From contig JACZWD010000030.1 in assembly GCA_022572335.1 (NCBI GenBank), positions 1 through 17,420 on the forward strand: a stretch of 17,420 nt of DNA. The letters run 5' to 3'. Every line of letters begins with the position of its first letter. Positions within the stretch are counted from its first letter, which is position 1. The notes under the pieces were generated by a model. That model did not search any database. It was not told the DNA's origin and worked only from the letters and a program-made list of their open reading frames with translations. This DNA comes from Pseudomonadota bacterium. Its GTDB lineage: Bacteria > Pseudomonadota > Alphaproteobacteria > Rhodospirillales > 2-02-FULL-58-16. A program made the position numbers and the translations under genes. Shown piece by piece: positions 12,700 through 17,420 of this stretch.

Positions 12700-12964
12700 G
12701 TACCCTCCATCATAAAATGATGACACGTGTGACGGCCATGGGTGGCCATTCGGCGAGGAGCGTGGTTCGACGTGATGGGGGCCCATCATGAGAGCCGCGC
12801 GACGACGTCCGATGGCCGCCCATGGCCGCCCGAAGGGTCGCTTTTCGCGCCTTTTGGGGGCGTCAGCGCCGCTTGACGATGCCCCGCATCGCCGGCGCGA
12901 CGCTTCCTACCCAAAAGACGCGAAAAGGCGATCACACGTACCATCCTTTTATGATGGAGGGTAC
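12700..12964. mobile_element. MITE with 33-bp terminal inverted repeats and TA target duplication
   Basis: 12700-12732 and the complement of 12932-12964 match at 30 of 33 bases, both beginning GTACCCTCCATCATAAAA. Each end is flanked by TA (12698-12699 and 12965-12966), the target duplication typical of IS630/Tc1-mariner transposons. The 265-bp interior has no plausible gene. Its right half contains a second long inverted repeat (12838-12858 with 12910-12931, TCGCTTTTCGCG with CGCGAAAAGGCGA) enclosing a smaller hairpin. It is probably a non-autonomous element moved by a transposase encoded elsewhere in the host. Confidence 0.85.
12703..12708 (-). promoter_or_regulatory. MITE-borne Shine-Dalgarno site of the scaffold gene
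   Basis: GGAGGG on the minus strand, nine bases before the scaffold ATG, belongs to the MITE terminal repeat. Removing the MITE and one TA restores GAAAGGG eight bases before the same ATG, so the insertion replaced one ribosome binding site by another. Confidence 0.65.
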
Positions 12965-13296
12965 TAAGCCCTTTCGTCCGGCACGCCATCGGCCCTTTCG
13001 GGCAGGGCGGCCGGTTCCACATGGATGTTGGAGACGATGCGCTGGCACAGCTCCTGCGCCCCGGCGCGGGTGTGGGTGGCGTAAGCGTCGCCCGAAACGT
13101 GCACCGGCGTGTACAGTCCGCCCCAGCGGCAGATCTGGGAAAGCACCCGCTGGCCCTGCTCCGGCGTCGAATGGCCGGTGAAGACGGCCTTGAAATCCCG
13201 GTACCGCTGCATCCGTGAATACGGGGCGCCGGCCGCCCTCAGCCGGCCCAACAGCACGCCGCCTGCGGGCATCCGCAGCCGCCTGAAAAACCTCAC
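12964..13296 (-). CDS. Bbp19-like phage protein
   Basis: A 110-aa protein. The start is taken as the GTG at 13296, which overlaps the preceding TGA as GTGA. A second GTG lies one codon upstream. After a basic N-terminus, residues about 28-95 show the pattern RYRDFKAVFTGHSTPEQGQR followed by VLSQICRWGGLY and, later, AGAQELCQRIVSNI. This matches the small Bbp19-type proteins found beside portal genes in podophages. Their role is not established. The stop TAG is formed by the MITE target duplication TA plus the first base of the MITE. The same TAG would exist without the insertion. Confidence 0.75.
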   Translation of the reverse strand: MRFFRRLRMPAGGVLLGRLRAAGAPYSRMQRYRDFKAVFTGHSTPEQGQRVLSQICRWGGLYTPVHVSGDAYATHTRAGAQELCQRIVSNIHVEPAALPERADGVPDERA

Positions 13297-13463
13297 CACC
13301 GGATCCAGTCGTGAGGGTCGTATTCGCCCATCGCAGAGGGCAGGTCCAACGGCGTTCTCGACCGCCCCAGGGCGCGCTCCATGGATTCATGGATCGTTTG
13401 CATCTGCGCCTCCTGGCGTTCCTTTGCGTAGGTATTCATCTTTTCGTCCGGTTCGTCGCTCAT
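13293..13463 (-). CDS. Small acidic/basic phage protein (56 aa), coupled to portal
   Basis: It starts MSDEPDEKMNTYAKERQEAQ and ends GEYDPHDWIRW, with a helical, Gln/Glu/Arg-rich middle. The ATG at 13463 overlaps the portal stop as ATGA, and its own TGA overlaps the GTG of the next gene, so all three are translationally coupled. A longer frame exists upstream but runs through the portal gene and is rejected. No family recognised. The location between portal and Bbp19-like genes suggests a head-assembly accessory. Confidence 0.65.
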   Translation of the reverse strand: MSDEPDEKMNTYAKERQEAQMQTIHESMERALGRSRTPLDLPSAMGEYDPHDWIRW

Positions 13464-15100
13464 TGCGTTCCCTGCCCAATTCCCGGAATCCCCGCCGCCG
13501 TCCTGGCCACGTCCGCCACCCGGCCGGCGTCGGCGAGCAGGGCCGCCGCCTGCTGCGCCTGGGCCCGCTGGCCGCGCAGGTCTTCCACCCGGTCCTTCGA
13601 TCTCAGCCACCGCCGCGGCATGCCCGAGACGTCGGGGGCGTCGCGCACGATCTCGTCGCCGTCCAGGTTGTCCATGATCTCGGGCTGGAACTGCACCAGG
13701 GGCGCGACGAGCTCGAAGAACCGCGCCATGCCCGCCGCCTCCGTCTGCTTGCGTGCCTGCTCGACGGGGCTGACGAACGTGAACCTGACGCCGCGGCCGC
13801 GAAGCGCGTCCGGCGCCGGCGGAAATCCCCCGCCGCGCATGACGATGTTGAAGGCGCGCTCGACCATGGGCGCCGTGTAGTCCGACTCCAGGGCCTCGAA
13901 CGCCGGGCCCGCCGTGCGGATGAACTCCTCCCTGCGCTCCAGCACCTCGGTCGCCGTCATGCCGGTCCTGCCCAGCAGCGGCTGGAAGATATTCTTGAAG
14001 AAGGCCGCCCACACGCTTTCCCGCACATCGTTCTGCATGTCACGGGTGATGGGCAGGTTGGCGCCCGTTTCCAGGGGCACGATGGGCGGCCGGCCACCCA
14101 ACTCCCTGACCGCCTCCGCGTCGTAGTACGTAGTGCCGCCGGGGAAGGTGCGCGGCACCCCAATGATGGAATCGGACGGCATGAGCAGCGGCGGATCGGC
14201 CGCCTTCTGCCCCGCCACCAGAATGGTCTTTCCCATGGCCTGCAGGGTCTTGGCGTCAGGCAGGGCCAGCATGCCGGGCGAGCGCCCGAACAGCTCGCCC
14301 GACGCCGTGTCCCAGCGGGGGAACATGAAGGGGAACTCCTGGAACCCGCTTTCGCCGACCAGGTGCTGGCCTTCCACCTGGATGACCCGGGAGGCAAACG
14401 CCATGTTGGTATTGGTGCGCTTGCCCGCGTCGCGCTCTTGGCGCGGCTGCACGGCCCAGATGAACTTGAATTTCCTGTCCTGTTCCTTCTGGAGCCCCCT
14501 CAGGGCCTCTTTCACCTTCGGGCCGACATTTTCCTCGCCGTACCGTTGAGCCGCCTGGCGCGCGGTGAGCAGCATGACCACGTGCATGGTGTCGATGGCG
14601 CCTTCCTCGTTCTCGGCCGGGAAGCAGTCCTTAAGGTGGAAGGAGCGGAACAGCAGGCGGTTCAGGTCCCTGCCCTCGCCGACGAACAGGCAGCCCGAGC
14701 CGAAGGTCACCAGGTCATCGTCCACCTCGTGGGTGGCCTTGATGAACCGGGCCTCCGGGGCGTAGATGGCGCGGAACAGGCGTTCGTCCGCATCGTCGAT
14801 CCAGGCCTTTACCTCCTCGTCTTCGGCAATCTGCGCGTCGGTCGGTTCGATCTTCAGCCACCGGGACGTCTTGGGACGCAGCAACCCGGCGATGGCCGAG
14901 CTCAGGCCGCGGCGCGCCAACATGGGCACACTGTCGTAGATGTTCGTGGTGCGCTTGTCGCCGGGCCGGCCGTCCGTGGTGAAGGTGGCGCGCCGGGGCA
15001 GCATCACCTCGGCCAACTCCTGCCAGTGCTGCTCCCACAAACGCCTTTCCCCCGCCAGCCGTTCGTGGCGGGTGAGGATTTCGCTAACGTGCTTGCTCAA
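13460..15100 (-). CDS. Portal protein (head-tail connector, gp8-like)
   Basis: A 546-aa protein, similar in length to T7 gp8 (536 aa), that forms the dodecameric ring through which DNA enters and leaves the head. The N-terminus RLWEQHWQELAEVMLPRRAT, then NIYDSVPMLARRGLSSAIAG and a GLLRPKTSRWLKI segment, is characteristic of the head-to-tail connecting protein family. The middle includes FGSGCLFVGEG, then EFPFMFPRWDTASGELFGRS and SPGMLALPDAKTLQAMGKT. The region near residue 380 (MTATEVLERREEFIRTAGPA) is also conserved in the family. The start appears to be TTG at 15100 with GAGGA seven bases upstream. This TTG overlaps a TGA in another frame (TTGA), hinting at an upstream coupled coding frame. 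Confidence 0.92.
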   Translation of the reverse strand: MSKHVSEILTRHERLAGERRLWEQHWQELAEVMLPRRATFTTDGRPGDKRTTNIYDSVPMLARRGLSSAIAGLLRPKTSRWLKIEPTDAQIAEDEEVKAWIDDADERLFRAIYAPEARFIKATHEVDDDLVTFGSGCLFVGEGRDLNRLLFRSFHLKDCFPAENEEGAIDTMHVVMLLTARQAAQRYGEENVGPKVKEALRGLQKEQDRKFKFIWAVQPRQERDAGKRTNTNMAFASRVIQVEGQHLVGESGFQEFPFMFPRWDTASGELFGRSPGMLALPDAKTLQAMGKTILVAGQKAADPPLLMPSDSIIGVPRTFPGGTTYYDAEAVRELGGRPPIVPLETGANLPITRDMQNDVRESVWAAFFKNIFQPLLGRTGMTATEVLERREEFIRTAGPAFEALESDYTAPMVERAFNIVMRGGGFPPAPDALRGRGVRFTFVSPVEQARKQTEAAGMARFFELVAPLVQFQPEIMDNLDGDEIVRDAPDVSGMPRRWLRSKDRVEDLRGQRAQAQQAAALLADAGRVADVARTAAGIPGIGQGTQ

Positions 15101-15190
15101 TTCTCGTCCTCGATTTGCTTGATGAACCCGTGGCCCCGGCGCACGGGCAGGGCCCGATCGGTTATCGGGCGCGGCTGCCCGGCCGCCGGC

Positions 15191-15418
15191 TTACCCCACC
15201 CCGCCGCCGCCCAGCGTGCTCGTCAGCTTTGGCCGGTCGACCAGCGTCTCAACATCGCCCAGGCCCGGCTGGGTCAGCCTTGTCGCGCCCAGGCCCCGGC
15301 GCCGCCTGCGGGCCAGACGCTCCTGCTCGCGCTTGCGCTTGATCTCCGGGTCTTCGAGAGTCGGCAGGGGTGGGAGCGGAGGTGGCAGGCTTGGGCCGCC
15401 GCCGAAGATGAATCCCAT
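15191..15418 (-). CDS. Small phage protein upstream of portal, possibly extended by +1 frameshift
   Basis: 75 aa starting MGFIFGGGPSLPPPLPPLP, followed by a charged helix (EDPEIKRKREQERLARRRRR) and a tail RLTQPGLGDVE. Small proteins with this Gly/Pro start and a Lys/Arg/Glu helix are common before or near portals in podophages. Their role is unknown. The frame stops at TAA (15191-15193) after a G-rich run. A +1 shift there would continue for 32 residues (KPAAGQPRPITDRALPVRRG and on) to a TGA at 15097-15099 that overlaps the portal TTG. The 97 bases between the two stops contain no other gene. Confidence 0.7.
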   Translation of the reverse strand: MGFIFGGGPSLPPPLPPLPTLEDPEIKRKREQERLARRRRRGLGATRLTQPGLGDVETLVDRPKLTSTLGGGGVG

Positions 15419-15419
15419 G

Positions 15420-15807
15420 TCAGTGTCCTTTCGTGTTTTGGTTTACGTTCCTGTGCCGCAGATACCGGTACAGCCGCCACGGCGTCGAAACCCAGGGGGC
15501 GCCGACACCCAACACCGCCTTGGTGGCGCCGACGCAGTTGTGGAACATCCACGGCCACCACAGCGGCGGGCGCTGGCGTGTCGCATTCGATGACGGTGAA
15601 GCCCTCGCGCCGGTAATAGGCGGCGGCGCTGTCCTTCGTACTGCCGATCACTTCCGGGCGGGGCGACCCCGCCGTGCCGTCCAGCAGCACCCAGTAGTCG
15701 CCGGACGGCACCACGACAAAGCAGTGGCGGAACCCGTCACGGCCCAAAAAAGCGGGCCAGAAGCCCGTTCCCTCGCCGTGGAAGACGACGACCGCCTTAT
15801 TTGCCAT
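15420..15807 (-). pseudogene. Phage protein of unknown function, split by a frameshift
   Basis: The N-terminal part starts at ATG 15807 (MANKAVVVFHGEGTGFWPAF, then FVVVPSGDYWVLLDGTAG, to TVIECDTPAP). The natural C-terminal part is in another frame: LWWPWMFHNCVGATKAVLGV, then a STPWRLYRYLRHRN segment ending at TGA 15422-15420. One extra base near 15564-15571 (a CGGCGGGCG tract) joins them into about 129 codons. The joined protein has the NCV..TKA.LG and TP..LY..L pattern I associate with small phage proteins near terminase. The ATG overlaps the end of the preceding gene by 11 bases. It is either a broken gene or a sequence error. Confidence 0.6.
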
Positions 15808-16093
15808 TCCCCGTGTCCAAGTCCTCGTAATGCCGCGCCCGCTCGGAAAACGCATCCACCGGCCCCGTGTGGACCGGCCTGCGCGAAAATTCGAACCGCC
15901 CGAAGTCTCCCCGGTTCACGGCCTCGCGGACGATCTGTTCGGCGCGCAGGGGTGCGCCGATCCTCTCGATCACCACGTCGCACTGGTGGTCGGTGAGGAC
16001 CGGCAATCCCGGGAAGTCCTTGGCGTGGATGCGGCGCGTGATCTCCCTGAGCCGCCGCAGGTCAACCGGTTCGAGATCGGTGATGAAGGGCAT
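15797..16093 (-). CDS. Small phage protein of unknown function
   Basis: A 98-aa charged protein: an N-terminal helix (DLRRLREITRRIHAKDF), then LTDHQCDVVIERIGAPLRAE and a C-terminal FEFSRRPVHTGPVDAF ending in DLDTGNGK. I do not recognise a family. It lies between terminase and portal, and its 3' end overlaps the next gene. No Shine-Dalgarno sequence precedes the ATG at 16093, because the heptamer repeat (ending CTGATCCCTGACC) abuts the start codon. Translation may be weak or begin elsewhere. Confidence 0.65.
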   Translation of the reverse strand: MPFITDLEPVDLRRLREITRRIHAKDFPGLPVLTDHQCDVVIERIGAPLRAEQIVREAVNRGDFGRFEFSRRPVHTGPVDAFSERARHYEDLDTGNGK

Positions 16094-16095
16094 GG

Positions 16096-16196
16096 TCAGG
16101 GATCAGGGATCAGAGGGCCGGGGACCGGATGCTACTGATACCTGATACCTGATACCTGATTTCTGATCCCTGACTTCTGACTTCTGACATCTGACC
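16096..16196. repeat. Heptamer-period palindromic repeat, copy 3
   Basis: It fills the whole gap between the terminase stop and the next gene. 16103-16113 (TCAGGGATCAG) is the exact complement of 16163-16173. The right arm runs as seven-base steps: CTGATAC three times, CTGATTT, CTGATCC, CTGACTT twice, CTGACAT. Same family as 10544-10619 and 10713-10768. Confidence 0.8.
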
Positions 16197-16199
16197 CCC

Positions 16200-17420
16200 T
16201 CACCACCCATGCGGATCGTACGCGTTGTCCGCCCGCGCTGGCATGGACCCCGCCCGCGCCTCACGCGGCGCCTTCACCGGGAACTTCGGATCGACGATCC
16301 TGGATAGCCCGTCCAGCATGTCGTCGTGGGCGCCGACGGGGAACGGCAGGTATTCCTCGTCGATGAACACCCGTGTCAGATCCTCCGAAATCCCTTCGTG
16401 GTTTCTTCTCATGCAGTGCTCGGGCAGCAATATCCGCCCCTGTTCGAACAGCGGTACCAGGCGCCTGATCCTGTCCTCCTTGCCCAGCCGGCCGCCGAGC
16501 GCCGTGATGGGAAAGCGGTAATTCTCGCGCCCCATGCGGTCCTTCATGTGCTCGATGTCGGCCTGCAGCCCGTATTCCTCGTAGCCGACGCCCAACGGTT
16601 TGTATTCCCGGTGCAGCGCAAACAATGTATCGGCGCGTTGGGTCAAACTGAGCCGGTCGCGGATCATGGTGACGATGTAGAAGTTTTCGTCCGGCGCCAC
16701 GCCGACAACGCCCATGAAAGTGTAATCGCTGGTCTTGCGTTTCTTCGACGCCGGATCGACGACGATGTAGAGGTTCATGTTCGCCGTGTGCCGCGCCGGC
16801 CAGAAGGCCAGCCAGTCTTCCTTGAACCCCTGGGTGTCGTCGGCCTTGGGATCGAGCAGCATCTGACAGCCGAAGATATAAGGCCCCATCTCGCGGCGCT
16901 TCTCGGCCAGGCGTTCCTTGGTGAACAGCACCGGCTTCCCGTCCACGGTGCCGTTCACCGTTGCCGGATGAAGGCGGGGCTGGGCGGCTTTGCGGTCCAT
17001 TATGGTGCGGTAGGTGTCGTTGTAGTGATACCGGGTCCCGATGGTGCGCGTCCTGCCGCCTTCGGCGGTGAGGTTGCGCGAAAGCGCCCAGGCGTCCGTC
17101 ACCTTGCGGATCATGTCGGGCGTGGTCACCGATTCCCGCGTCACCACGTCGTCGTAGACCATCAAGGAGAAGTGCTTGCCCGTGGGCTGGCCGTCCACCA
17201 GGCCCCACGCCTCGACCGTGGATTCCTTCGGGTTGCCCCGGCGCTTGACGACCAGGCCGTCGTCTTCGGACCATTTCGGCGAGCGCTCGTGCGGCTCCTG
17301 ATACAGGACGTCCGGGAACAGGCTTTTCAGGTCCGTGTTCCATTCGAACTCGCGCTTGATCTGGCGCAGGAACCCCTTGGCGATGGGCCGGGTGTGCGAA
17401 AAAATGCCGACGGTGATCTC
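16200..17420 (-). CDS. Terminase large subunit, C-terminal 406 residues (cut by window edge)
   Basis: The frame is open from the right edge (first residues EITVGIFSHTRPIAKGFLRQ) to TGA at 16202-16200. The visible ATPase part includes the Walker B region (FSLMVYDDVVT) and a motif III-like stretch (RTRTIGTRYHYNDTY). The nuclease half shows the RNase H-like acidic residues: YIVVDPASKKRKTSDYTFMG, then GVGYEEYGLQADIEHMKD and AHDDMLDGLSRI near the C-terminus. Together they match TerL of T7-like podophages, which pumps DNA into the head and cuts the concatemer. Walker A lies beyond the window. The catalytic residues that can be seen are intact, unlike several neighbours. Confidence 0.93.
   Translation of the reverse strand, partial: EITVGIFSHTRPIAKGFLRQIKREFEWNTDLKSLFPDVLYQEPHERSPKWSEDDGLVVKRRGNPKESTVEAWGLVDGQPTGKHFSLMVYDDVVTRESVTTPDMIRKVTDAWALSRNLTAEGGRTRTIGTRYHYNDTYRTIMDRKAAQPRLHPATVNGTVDGKPVLFTKERLAEKRREMGPYIFGCQMLLDPKADDTQGFKEDWLAFWPARHTANMNLYIVVDPASKKRKTSDYTFMGVVGVAPDENFYIVTMIRDRLSLTQRADTLFALHREYKPLGVGYEEYGLQADIEHMKDRMGRENYRFPITALGGRLGKEDRIRRLVPLFEQGRILLPEHCMRRNHEGISEDLTRVFIDEEYLPFPVGAHDDMLDGLSRIVDPKFPVKAPREARAGSMPARADNAYDPHGW

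Noticed and set aside
12786..13022. Minus-strand frame through the MITE
   Set aside because: It runs from the neighbouring gene in the wrong frame into the transposable element and shows no protein character.
13293..14012. Long frame upstream of the 56-aa protein
   Set aside because: Beyond the ATG at 13463 it only mirrors the portal gene in another frame.

Overview
The window is almost entirely the virion-assembly module of a T7-like (podovirus) phage, read on the minus strand. It appears to be an ageing prophage in a GC-rich proteobacterium. An alphaproteobacterial host is my best guess from protein flavour and base composition, but it is not proven. No host housekeeping gene, tRNA, rRNA, integrase or phage replication gene is visible.

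From the right edge leftwards, in transcription order, the layout is: large terminase (16200-17420, cut by the window edge); a palindromic heptamer repeat; three small genes upstream of the portal (15797-16093, a frameshifted gene 15420-15807, and 15191-15418); portal (13460-15100); a 56-aa protein and a Bbp19-like protein; a 265-bp MITE; scaffold (11806-12693); an interrupted stretch (10443-11805) with repeats, a small orphan gene and a broken peptidoglycan-binding gene; major capsid protein (9585-10442); a putative decoration protein; an unknown Rossmann-like protein; tail adaptor (gp11-like); tail nozzle (gp12-like); a gp13-like GNAT-fold protein; a gp14-like internal protein; a 925-aa internal core protein; and the start of a Pro/Gly-rich gene leaving the left edge. 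Genes overlap or abut (ATGA, GTGA, TTGA, TGATG junctions), so this is one translationally coupled late operon. Terminase and portal package DNA into a shell of capsid built on scaffold. Adaptor and nozzle make the short tail. The gp13/14/core proteins are probably ejected into the host.

The most unusual part is the roughly 1-kb gene-free gap at 183-1243. On the plus strand, opposite to the late operon, it holds five tandem small-RNA genes. Each has its own sigma70-type promoter (mostly TTGCAA, 17 bp, extended -10). The predicted start in every unit falls on or within a base of the 5' strand of a closing helix. Four units share one architecture: an 8-bp closing helix P1, invariant CTCC, a 4-bp helix P2, invariant CGTAG, hairpin P4, and a pyrimidine-rich 3' tail. 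Compensatory base changes in P1 and P2 support a real RNA fold. I do not recognise the family.

Other points: the core protein ends in a likely PBECR-type nuclease domain encoded by visibly AT-richer DNA; the MITE sits exactly between a stop codon and a start codon and supplies the Shine-Dalgarno sequence of the scaffold gene; the last codons of the scaffold gene are duplicated on both sides of a 1-kb insertion; and two or three frameshifts indicate decay, programmed shifting or sequence error.
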